Shown: one piece after another, positions 14,301-25,300 of the stretch
Layout of the letters: the number at the start of each line of letters is the position of its first letter
Position numbering within the stretch: position 1 is the stretch's first letter
Assembly (NCBI GenBank): GCA_009746045.1
Contig: RPFO01000104.1
Span: 2,914,296-2,978,295, forward strand
Origin: Mesostigma viride
Lineage: Eukaryota; Streptophyta; Mesostigmatophyceae; Mesostigmatales; Mesostigmataceae
DNA length: 64,000 nt
Direction of reading: 5' to 3'
Notes under the pieces: model-generated
The model's database searches: none
Told to the model about the DNA's origin: nothing
The model's input: only the letters and a program-made list of their open reading frames with translations
Made by a program: the position numbers and the translations under genes

Positions 14301-16951
14301 CCCATGGTGGACAGCATCAGCGACCGCAGCTCCCGCATGCGCTCCGACGACTGGGGGCAAAGGACAGATGGTGCCCGGGTGGGCGCCGAGGGATGATGCA
14401 TGCATTCGGTGGTTGAGATGATGCAGGCCCAGAGTGGTCAAGATCATGCAAGGGGGGGGGGAAGGGGGGGGTCAAGATCATGCAGAGGGGGGGGGGGGGG
14501 GGGGGGGGGGGGGGTGGTGGTGGTGGTGGTCAAGATCACGCAGGCCCCCAGGGTGGTCAGCGGGGCAAGGTATCCTTAGGGGGCAGAGGGTGAGGAGAGA
14601 TACCTCACAAGGGTTATGTAGGGGCATAGGTTTTCCTATTATTATGCGGAGAGATACCTCACAAGGGGCATAGGTTTTCATATTATTATGCGGAGAGATA
14701 CCTCACAAGGGGCATAGGTTTTCCTATTATTATGCGGAGAGATACCTCACAAGGGGCATAGGTTTTCCTATTATTATGCGGAGAGATACCTCACAAGGGG
14801 CATAGGTTTTCCTATTATTATGCGGAGAGATACCTCACAAGGGGCATAGGTTTTCCTATTATTATGCGGAGAGATACCTCACAAGGGGCATAGGTTTTCC
14901 TATTATTATGCGGAGAGATACCTGACAAGGGTTGTTTAGGGGCATAGGTTTTCAAGGGGAAAAAATTCGTGCCAAGCGATGCACGCGCGGTACCCAGGGC
15001 AACGGGGCATGCATCCCCGGAAACACGCATGCGCCTGATGCATCCCAACACACGGCACATGATGGCACATGATGGCACATGATGGCACATGATGGCACAT
15101 GATGGCACATCCCAACAAATGGTGGCACATGATTGTGCCGATCCACCGTCACATGTGTCTGTGGGTTGTGAGGATGAAAGCGGGGTGCCAAGACAGGCAT
15201 GTCACGTGGCCGATGGGGCAGGCATGGTGATGCATGGGCTTGTAAACCGTCATCGGCCCATACCAAAGACCAATCCCATCTCTTGACACCGACCTGCCCT
15301 TGCCCTCCATCCCTTCCCAGCCCGACCACCCACCCATCATCGCCCCATGCCTCCTATTCCGATTATTATCATTCCCAAACGTGCAACGCGTGGCCCACGC
15401 CCTTCGCCCCCGCTTACCCATCACTGCCCCGCACCTCATTTTCCCTTCGGATTTGCGACTGCCAGTTCCTCGTTTTGCCACACTCTTCCCCAACGTGTGA
15501 CGTCGCTGTTAAATCCATCATGTGTGGCCCATGGCCCTTCCCAACCACACCCATCACTGCCCCACGCCTATTCCAAGAGCTCTACTACCCCGACGTACAA
15601 TGTCGGAGTAGAACTCGTCACGCGTGGCCCAGGGACACCTGGGCGGCTGCAGCTCCCCCTCGGTACCCGTCGCCGCGGGCTGCAGCCAGTCTGGCAACGC
15701 CACCCCCCGCGACGCCATGTACGCGAGCAGGTCCGGGAAGGTCTCCTTGAAGGGGCCGGTGCGCCCCGCAGGGTACCTGGCAGGTGGCGGGGAGTAGGGA
15801 AAATTGTGGCAGCCAAGACAGAACGAAGATTCCACTATTGCTATGAAATATTACAAAATCGCCCAAACCCAACCCGTGAAGTAAAAGCAAACAATGCAGC
15901 ACTATGAAAAGCAGCCCCGCCCCCTCCCCAACCAGCCAGCGAGAAGAACCTTATTGTGCCCATTCAGCTTAGCATAATTTAGGCAGCTTAGCTTATTTGT
16001 CCATGTAAATGTTATTTTATTATTCCATAACGTTCACGAAAGTTTTACTATCTAGCCATTTTTCGGCAACTCGGGCAAGTGGGGATTGCCGAAGGGTGAG
16101 AAGACAGGACTACCAGATCATACAACATTCTCCTAATCCAACGCAACATTTTCCAATCTAGGCCGTAGTACCCTCTGGGCAGATCCTCTGGCCCAGGTTT
16201 CTTGGTGGCGTCTATCGACACAATGACATTTTCAACTATCCGAGAAAGTGGGGGCCTACAGCGGCGAACGGCGAGAACGGATAGTCCATATGATGGAATC
16301 AACTAGAAGCACCAAGCCGAGAGTTAAAGTAGCGAGCGTAACATGATAGCTAGCTGGAATTGGCTATGGGTAGACTGGAAAATAAAGCCAGGGGTAGCAT
16401 CATGCAGCCAGGATTATGTTGACGAGTTCGACTGGGGAAGTTATGGGCAGGGTAGCTAGCTAAGCTAACATATCCGCATTCTATGGCGCCCCCTCTTGCG
16501 GCAATTACCAGATGAAATGCCCGATGCCGAGACTGGGAAACTCCTCGTTCTTGTTCCAGTGGGTTAAATATTCTTCTTTGCATAGGCACTCGTTTTGCCA
16601 TACGCGACGGCCGATAATGTTGATATCCTCGTCGCTAAGCCCGGCCACCCACTTGTCCACGCTTCGGGCGGTTTCTTCCGCCGAGGCATTGGCACTGCCT
16701 CCTGCGGCCGGAGACGGCCGCGGCACGTGAGGCGGCGCTCGAGCAGAAAAAGACGTCAGCCTCTTAAAAGGCCCGCTAATTGTGGGTACGAACAATGCAA
16801 CCGATCCAAGGCTGAGATTTGTCAGGCGATGGTGCCGACAACGCTCGGCATTGAGAACTTGCCGCGGCTGTTGCCGGCCTTCATGGTTAGCCTTGCCATT
16901 AAATCCCGGCCAAGAGACCGGAGTCCAGGAAAACCACGTCCCAGACATCAA
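11364..16951 (-). CDS. Bacterial-type conserved protein of unknown function, six exons
   Basis: Exons on the minus strand: about 16951-16509, 15776-15599, 14350-14261, 13528-13409, 12877-12734 and 11465-11364 (stop TAG). All junctions are GT-AG and keep phase; the first splits a Trp codon inside LGIGHFIW-YPAG. Motifs in order: IGRRVWQNECLCKE, SLGIGHFIWYPAG, GPFKETFPDLLAYM, SSERMRELRSLMLSTMGLQA, LEPGGMFALLDYVHFKGEG, ERYAGQGWGLLQVL, RRVSLAAKERREDRWLQGW. From memory, the same ordered motifs occur in uncharacterised proteins of many bacteria; I know no biochemical role. The homologous part starts near residue 100 of the longest reading. The first Met (16951) and the low-complexity N-terminus, perhaps a targeting peptide, are uncertain. 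An upstream exon or an acceptor near 16690 is possible. Confidence 0.8.
12106..12600. repeat. Minisatellite, 34-40-bp unit, about 13 copies
   Basis: Repeats of AGCCACATAGCTGAGCATGC followed by AACTGGTGGCGG with variable GGC insertions, lying in the last intron of the minus-strand gene. Long open frames across it are artefacts of the repeat. Confidence 0.95.
12901..13052 (-). mobile_element. Short retroposon with TTAA-repeat tail and 12-bp target duplication
   Basis: The 152-bp insert is flanked by perfect copies of GACGAAGTACAT (12889-12900 and 13053-13064). Read on the minus strand it ends in a hairpin-like segment (GTGCTCC...GGGAGCAC) and a TTAATTAA tail next to the target duplication. A related body lies at about 38063-38190 and related 3' ends at about 44580-44625. 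It sits in intron 4 of the minus-strand gene. Confidence 0.85.
13124..13246 (-). repeat. Two ghost copies of an exon 5 acceptor junction
   Basis: The start of exon 5 with its acceptor (minus strand TGCCGCACAG then GGGGAGGGCGTGCAGCC, 12890-12860) is repeated inside the upstream intron at about 13124-13152 (nearly identical) and 13215-13246 (diverged). Confidence 0.75.
13757..14216 (-). repeat. Ghost copies of exon 3 end plus donor, including a ~119-bp tandem pair
   Basis: The end of exon 3 and its donor (minus strand TTCATGATCGCGCGGCTGAC, CAAGGCG, then GTGTGT; about 14290-14255) recurs downstream in the intron at about 14152-14190 and 14032-14070 as parts of a tandem ~119-bp repeat, and in diverged form near 13757-13790. 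Confidence 0.75.
14451..14530. repeat. Poly-G and GGT tract
   Basis: Long runs of G on the plus strand, in an intron of the minus-strand gene. G-quadruplex formation is possible. Confidence 0.9.
14597..14945. repeat. 44-bp minisatellite, about 7-8 copies
   Basis: Unit built from TACCTCACAAGGGGCATAGG and TTTTCCTATTATTATGCGGA plus GAGA, nearly identical between copies. It lies in intron 2 of the minus-strand gene. Confidence 0.95.
15056..15109. repeat. 10-bp tandem repeat (ATGATGGCAC)
   Basis: About five copies of a 10-bp unit in intron 2 of the minus-strand gene. Confidence 0.9.
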
Positions 16952-19397
16952 GACCTTTTTCTAATTGCACCCACAACTCTGCACAAGTCCGCTCTTAGTG
17001 GCAGTCAAGCTCCATACATAGCATCAACGGTAGAAATGTGCAAAATCGCGCAAATTAATATCCGGGCTTTGTCATTTGTCCGAGGTGGAAAGCAAGTGGC
17101 CGTTGCAGGTCATGGCACGTCTGACACTGTCTGCCTTTTTGGGTTGCCCGCCACTTTCCACGTGGCGACAAGACATCGCCATACGAATCTGGGTCAGCAT
17201 CCATTCCGGGTCAGAATCCACCTGGCAACGCGACAATAGCCGGGGGGGCGGGGCCCGGGGGGCCGGGGGGCCGGGAGCCCGGGACTCGGGAGGCCGAGTG
17301 GCCGGGCGCGGCGGTGCAAGTTGCGGTACGGTTACCGTTCGGCCAGACGGCCCCCCGCGGAATGGCCAGGCGCGACGGAACTCAGGAAGATCCTGCCGAC
17401 GAACGCGTGATAGCATCAGCGTTTTCGACGCAGCTTACTCCCGGCAGTAAGTATAATGACGTGCAATTTTCAAGCCGTAAATTTCCATCACTCCTGTTTG
17501 AAATGGACAAAGCAGGGAAGGAATGGTGGCAGCGTAAAATGTCCCGAATTATGTTCCTGCGTCCATAAGATATTAGCTCATTTCCGCAATCTTTGGAATA
17601 AGTTAAGGTGGCGAGGCCAAGTCGGTTAGGTAGTACCCAAGCTCAGCATAGATACATGGCTATTAATACGTAGACGGATTGCGTCATTGTGGGCACATCA
17701 TGGATACTTTGCCGGCGGAGCCTACCCCAGGGTTCGGGGTTTGGATGCACCCAGCCTTGAAGGCAATGCTCTTGTCAAAAGCAAAGCGGCGTTCAAATAA
17801 ACAAGTATATTTGGTCACGTGGGCTTTCCTTCTGGCGTCCATCGGCCTACCAACCCTTGCGCACCGGACATCATGGTAATTGCGTAGTGCCCCCGCACTA
17901 ACATGAACAGCATTAGACACAAAGGCGTAGTTTGTAAAACGTGTTTAAGTTCTCCGCATTTGTGAAGCAGAAGTTGCCGTGCAGCACAGCCCGGCGTTTA
18001 AATGGCTTGAAATACATGGCACTGCATCTCGCCAGGATGTTAGTGTCGCGGACACCCCTCTGTTTGGTGTGCCGCCTAAATCCGCCGAAGAACCAGAGAA
18101 TGTCTCCCGGCGATGCTACCCCGAGCTCAGTGTTTGATACGGAAGCGTGCTATTGCAGTCTGCTGCATTCTGTATACTGTTTATTCCCGTAGCGTCAACA
18201 TACAGACCACCCACGGATCTGCATGCAGGAGTTCTCTAATGCGCACATCGGTCGCACGACCGCTGCAGGCCGCCGACAGCACTGCCCTAGTAGTGCGGCC
18301 CTGGGTTGTGGCACTGCTAGGCCCTTTTCCCATGCTGCCGATCCGTACAAACTGTTTAGCTCGTTGTGTGCAGTTTCACACCGTTGTTTCACTTATGCTG
18401 ACGTACGCACGGTGCGCACCACCCTGTGCTCCCACATGATATCGGTGCCCATGGCATTTTTTTTTATTGGCTGGGTGCCAGGTGTACGGGGCCCTGGTAC
18501 GGAGTCCACATCCCTATGGTGCTGCTGGGTGAGTGCACACCTCCTTTACCTTGTGTTAGCCGGCGAAGGGAACGGGGAGGGGACAGTAAAATACTTCAAA
18601 GCCTTTTCCCAGAAGTCTGGGCCTCTATCTGCATATCCCACCCTAGCTCTTCCTGTCCCGTGCTCAGCGGGTAGTGCATTTTCACCCACTTCCATTGGTT
18701 GTGGTATTGTGTGAGAAAATCCCCCTGTAGCAACCTCCATCCGTCTTCAAGCTCCACCCTGCCTGTTTGTCCCATAGCCGTGTTCGTAACATCCCTGTTT
18801 TCCTGTTTGTGGCTTTCTTTGTAGCATGCCGTGCCGATGTTCGGCGGCGTTGAGAGAACACCTGGTACTCCTATTTTCTGCTCTTGTTCATCATGTTTAT
18901 TTTATTGCAGTCGCAGCATGTGGGTGCCAGCACATGCAGTGCTTGAATTGGTCTATCGGGGCTCTGCGCTATGATCCTGTCTCGGGAGTGAGGGCTGCTC
19001 GCTTACGAAGGGAGCACTCATGATGATGCCAAACGTTCTGGGCTGCATGAGGGCAAATGGGCCGCCTTTACCAGTTCTAGTATTACAAATGCCTGAACGT
19101 GCGTGCCGGCGCCCAGTACCATGGGACGCTACCTGTGTAGACACCCTGTGGCACTCATTCATCATCCATGCCCCCTGGCCTCCCTGGCTTCTCATCTTTC
19201 CCCCTCCCCCCTCATTCTTACCATGTTCAACCACCCCCCTCCTCTCCCCCACGCCTACGATGCCTGTCCCTCTCCTTCCCCCAGGGCCTGAAACCCCATC
19301 TCTCCTCTCTCCTTCTCGCAGGCCTGACCGCCCATGTTTCCCCTCTCCTCCCCCACCTGACCCCTACCTCGCTCAACTGTCCCCCCCCCCCTGGGTG
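16952..19397. other. Intergenic or upstream region without a firm gene
   Basis: The interval separates two divergently transcribed genes. A very GC-rich patch at 17235-17360 may mark a promoter of the minus-strand gene. On the minus strand, two abutting open stretches (about 18130-17905 and 17920-17684) read like a degraded coding sequence (for example GDILWFFGGFRRHTKQRG), but I recognise no family. The first transmembrane segment of the TMEM209-like protein should lie upstream of 19398; I could not place its exon. Confidence 0.35.
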
Positions 19398-22300
19398 ATG
19401 TCGCCAGTCACCCTCGTGGACCTGCTCGGAGCTCTCTGTGGGCTGGCCGCCCTCAAGGGCCTCCACTTCCTCCTCCACGAGCCGCGGCTGGACCCCGCGG
19501 CCATCACCCGCGACAAGCCCACCGCGCTGCCACCTGCCACCCCCACAGCCCCCCCGTCGACCTCCAAAAAGTCCCCCATCGTGTTGCCCGGCGCTGAGGC
19601 GCTGACACCCGCACCCGGGGCCAGGCTAGCGGGGGACAGTCCTTTCGCCACCTCCGGCTCAAATCGCATGAACCCTGAGCAAGCGAGGTGGAGCCTCCCT
19701 GGCCTTGGCACTGAGGATTCTGCCGCTTTTCTTCGGCACCGAGGGGGGGGGTCGCCAGCGATAGAACCAATGGGTGCGCCCTGGGGTGGATTAGCGGCGC
19801 CGCTGGGCCCGTCGCCTGCTGGCTGGGCTATTAATAGTAATGTCGGGGACAGGGACAGGGACCCCTGGTCGGGCCCACCGGGGGCTCGCCCGCACAGGGT
19901 CAGCGACGCGGGGGCGGATGCCAGCGGATGGGCGCTGGGGACACCGCCGCCGTACCCGTACGCTCAGATGGCGTCGCCGTCACATGTATGTAAGGGGGGG
20001 GGGGGGAAGGGGGGGATTGAAGGTAAAGGGGGGGAGGATTTCACGTAAGGGCATGGCTAAGGCTTCTCAGGGCAACCCCTATTGACGGGGTTGGCTTGCG
20101 ATTCTGTTGGGGGAGAGTTGCACCTGCGGTTTTGTGAGGCGACCCCTTGTCCAAGGGGGTTGGATTAGGAAAATGTTGGCATAAGGTAGGAGGAGAGTCG
20201 CAGGCGAAGGGGAGGGGGGAGAGTTAACGGGGGAAAATTGCAGGTAAAGCGGGGGTGGGTGGGAAAGTTAAGGTCGATGGGGTAGGAGGAAAGCGGGGCG
20301 ACTGGTGGGAGCACTCGCGGGTGGATTATAGGTATGCTAGGGTCGACGAATTATAAGTTTTTCTTTGGTACTGACAGCATAGCTTTGGTATTAGAAGTAT
20401 TACTTTGGTATTTGATAAGTTTTATTTAAGTATTACATAGGTATGATAAGTTTTTCTTTGGTATTAGAAGTATTACTTTGGTATTATAAGTTTTTCTTTG
20501 GTATTAGAAGTATTACTTTGGTATTAAAGTTTTTCTTTGGTATCAGAAGTATTACTTTGGTATTATATGTATTACTTTAGTATTACTTGGAATCCAATCA
20601 CCTGACGGTTTCCTGGCAAAGCTACAGCAGGGGGCCTGTTTGTGGGGTCCACTGGCGGAGATTGCCAGTCTTCAGACCAGTTGGCTTGACCGACTAGTCA
20701 CTTCGGTGGACGGGCCCAGGTGCCTTCCTTGGGGGCCATCAGCGTGCGGAGATCAGCATATTTAGTGGAGGGCTAGTAGCCGTCATCTAGATTAGGGCTT
20801 TTAGCAGGCGTGAGGTTCGACTTTGGGGGGCCATGAATGGAAGGAAGGGGGGGCATGAATGAAAGGATGGTTTTTACAGACCGGGTTGTTTTCATATCGA
20901 GTATGCGGATAACTTGTGGCAAACCATCTGTGGGTGTTGACGTGCCCACAGTCTCGTCGATGGCTGAACAGAATCTTACCCTCGTTCTCCCCCCACCCTC
21001 TTATCTTCTCATGATCATCATCATCGTCCCGCGCCCTGGCTGCTTCTCTTCCCTTTCCTCCCCGGGACCGGTTGCCCACCTCCAGCCGTTCTACGCGACG
21101 TCAGCCAGTGGAGGGCGAGGCATGATGCAGGGGACGCCGGCGGGGTAAGCAGCGTATTACCGGCAGCTCACCTTAACTTTAAAACTAAAAATTCTACGTG
21201 GTAAATTATAATGATGATGATGAATAAATACGTGCTGTATGTACGTGCTGTCCTAAGGGCAAATAACCATGTTCTGCTGCCTAAGTGTTCTCGATCCCCC
21301 CCCCCCCCCCCTCCCCCTTACCTGTCTTCCTCACCCCCCCCGCCTTTCCTGTCCTCCTCAACCCCGCCACCCTTACCCGTCCTCCTCACCACCACCCCTT
21401 ACCTGTCCACGTCACCAGTGTTCCAGCCCACAGCGTGCCTGGCCCCCCTCCCCACCCGCTGCGCCCTGCAAATTCTCAACAATCAACTCTCAAGCAAGCT
21501 CAGCTGTTTTGTTCTGGTTGAGGGTGGGATGGGGTGGGGTGGGGTGGGGTGGGGTGGGGTGGGGTGGGGTGGGGTGGGGTGGGGTGGGGTGGGGTGGGGT
21601 GGGGTGGGGTGGGGTGGGGTGGGGTGGGGTGGGGTGGGGTGGGTGGGGTGGGGTGGGTGGGGTGGGGTGGGGTGGTGGGGTGGGGTGGGTGGGGTGGGGT
21701 GGGGCTGGGGGTTGGGTGGGTGGGGCTGGGGGTTGGGTGGGTGGGGCTGGGGGTTGGGTGGGTGGGGCTGGGGGTTGGGTGGGTGGGGCTGGGGGTTGGG
21801 TGGGTGGGGCTGGGGGTTGGGTGGGTGGGGCTGGGGTGGGTGGGGGGGGATCACGGAACGAGAGAAGAGCGCAACATGGTCACTCGCGGCTGTTGTTCAG
21901 ACGCGCCTTACCTGGTGCTTGGATTACCTGTCGATTTCCATGAGCCAGAAAAGAAACAGGGACCCAGTGGCTACACCGGTAGATATCACATTGTTATACT
22001 TAACACAAGGTTGGTGTCGAACTTGGATGAGAACTTGAGAAGGGCGCACCCAGCGTTAGCGTTTGCAGCTGCATATAATCCAACTTTACCCTATAATCCG
22101 ATTTTTTTTCTTTCCCTTTCCCCCGGTAGCAACGTGCCATGGAAAGAAGACCGCAGCTTTCTTGCTGGGGGGTGGCGCCGGACTGCGGGACCATCTCAGC
22201 TGGCTTTTCTGGCCTTGCCGTCCGACCACAACATGATTTTGGCCCTTCACCCACCGCTCCATGACCGACCCTGCTCACCCCCCCCACCATCTGCGTCTCG

Positions 22301-25300
22301 TGGATGCTTTGTGGTGTTGCCGCCAACGCCCGCCACCAGCGCCCCCATGATGGACATGTCGCCCCAGGAGCGCTTCTACTGGCAGCAGCAACAGCAGCGC
22401 ACGTCCCCCATCGGGGGGGGCTGGCCTACTCCGGGAAACACCGCCCCAACTTCTGCCGACCGCAGCTACACACCGGCATCTGGAGGTAGGGCCCACGTCA
22501 TATTAACCGACAAAGGCAAAGTCGTACTGACAAAGGCATATTAACTGATTAGAATGGCGTGCCTGGGATGGATAATGGTGCGGGTGATATTTTCCGCACC
22601 ATTGGAGGAGAAATAGTGGGAATGTTTCTTTGGAGGGTTGTTGTTGGGTTTGTTTTACGAATCAAAGCTTGGCGCAGCCATGGCCCCCGGGTGCGGCCAC
22701 AACGTCTGGTTGCATAACCCGGCCAAATATTATCATCATTATTATCACTATTCTATTCTATCACTATTATCATTATTATTGCTAATATTATTTTCAAATT
22801 GCTGTTCCGCCCGCCTGGTGCTGCAGAACCGGTGCGGCAGTTTCATCATCGTAGCATCCTACTCGTGCTTGATGCGATATCTCAGTGTCAGCCTGCACCG
22901 ATGTCAAGCAGTTTATCAAACGGTCATACTACATGGTCAGCGTGTCGGTAAATTCGAGAGTGGGCTCTCGGCAATGTCGTCAATCATACGCCCTAATCCT
23001 TGTGTTCCTCTTCTACGTGTTCCTCTTCTACCGACCTCTTTCACCTGTCTGTTCCTCTTCTGCATACGCCCGACCCCCTATCCCACATGCCACCATCTGG
23101 CTTTCTTACGACTCTCCCATCTGCATGGCACTTCCCACTCGTATCCTGAAACATCCTCCCCCCCATCTTCCGCCATCTGTTACATGCCCTCACCTACCTG
23201 GTAGGCTATGCGGTTTCCCTGTCATGATTAGATGCTAGTCGTTGTATCAAGTACGCCCAATGCCCAGCCCATCAAACCCCAATGGTGGCGCCCCCCTATA
23301 CCTGACCCGCTTTCGTCTGTGTCTGGTCCCCCCCGACCCCCCCGTCACCGGGCCTTCTTCTCATTCCCGGTACATGGATCACCGTCACCGGGCCTTCTTC
23401 TCATTCCCGGTACATGGATCACCGTCACCGGGCCTTCTTCTCATTCCCGGTACATGGATCACTGCCTTTTCCGTCCACCTGTGAGGCTTCTTCTTACTCC
23501 TTGGCCCTGGCGATACGTGGTGTGTCCAATGCTGCTTTTCATATGCTTCTTTTGCATGCCTTTTTTTACACGGTCTGACGTCGCCCTGGCAGCTCGCGGG
23601 TGGGGCGACATCCTCAAGGACAACCGCCCGTTTGACTACGGCCACCCCCTGGCGTCCCCCCTGATGCCGTCCCCAGGGGGTCCCTACATGGGGCCGGTAG
23701 TCAGCTCCCCGCTGCCCCCGCAGCCGCCGGGGATGCGGTACGGCGGCCAGGTTTATGGGGGCATGAGCCCCGGCATGAGCCCTGCGTCGGACGCGTATCC
23801 AGCGCGGGCCGCCATGCTGCAGCAACAGCCGCAGCAGGCATACGGGATGTATGGCGGTGAGTACTAAATGGAAAGGGCTTCGTTCTGAATGGAAAGGGCT
23901 TTGTACTAAACGGAAAGGGCTTCGTGTTAATTGTAAAGGACTTCGTGCTGAATGGAAAGGGCTTCGTGCTGAATGCAAAGGGCTTCGTGCTGAATGGAAA
24001 GGATCGTATTGTTCCTAGTGAGGCAACGATCTGTTGTGGCGATTGCTGATAAAGGGGTGTTAAACTACTCTCCGCTGTAGTAATAAACTAATCAGTTAAT
24101 TAGAAGCACGTAGACTGCGTCATTTGGGTACCAACCAACTGCAGTCATTGTGCATGGCGTCCTACCACTTTCGCAAGGCAGCCGCTTTTGCTTTTCTAGG
24201 CTAGTGATGCTGGAAAGGCGAACAGGGGAAGGGAAAGGAAGTGGAGGGAAGTCTAAGTAACGCTAGTAATTTCTAAAAAGAACCTTGAATGCTCAAGTAC
24301 CCGTAACAATAGCATTGTCACCTCTGACACACATGCCCCCGTAGGCACCGTGGCGCCGGAGCTCCCAACTGCGGTGCCTTGTGGCGGATGACCTCTGCCT
24401 CTTCTGTGACCCCCACCGCTGTCAAACAAGCTTGCCCGTATTTCTTGGTGGGTGGCATGCACCCTAAACTCTTATCACCACACCTCGCGCCACCTGGCGC
24501 CCCTCATCTTATTCTGGTTCCGCCTGCCTTGCCTCACACGGCCACGAGTTCAACATGGTGATGCCACGCAACGGACTTGTTGATGGCTCCATTCAGCTGC
24601 CGTCCACCATTGCGGTGCCACTCACATTGATGGCTTGTTACTGCCACCTTTCCACCCCCCGCGCCAACCCCCACCCGGCACGTGCATTGCGGCGACAGAG
24701 CCTGGCATGGGAATGGGTATGAGTCCGGGAGGGAGCGAGCCGGGCGGGTGGCCGTCGTACCTGCCGTCGCCACCATCTGGTTCCATGGGACCCATGCACT
24801 ACATGTAAGGCCCCCAGTAAAGTGTAGTGACGTGAAGTGTTTGGGTGCTGGAATGCTTGGGCACATAGCCATCTGGGTCCATGGGGCCCCTGTAGTACAG
24901 GTATGAAAAGGCTATGTTACCCCTTCATTGGGGAGTGCCTCCTTGTTCCATAATGTGGGGGCGATAGATAGAGAACAGTAGATAGATAGTTAGTGGACGG
25001 TAGATAGTTAGTGGACGGTAGATATATAGTTATGGGGCGGTAGATATATAGTTAAGAGGACCGTAGATAGATAGAGGGGGGCGCTTGAGCAGGTTTTCTG
25101 GGGCAGTTGCATGCATTATAGTGATTGACCAGGAACCGTTTGATGCTTGTTATAAGGGTTGTTATCCACGTTAAGGATTGTTGTGCACGTTATTGGGCAC
25201 TCGGATTATAAGGCCGGTTGCACGTGACATGTTTGGATCGCCAGTATTATTCCAGTCCAATCCGTGTGATGCAGTACCCGAGCAAACATGGTCTGGTAAC

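Noticed and set aside
21211-22544. Gly/Trp/Val-rich open frames of 224-336 residues
   Set aside because: They read through GGGGT and 22-bp G-rich arrays. Only the end (22368-22485) is a real exon, and it joins in phase to flanking TMEM209-like exons.
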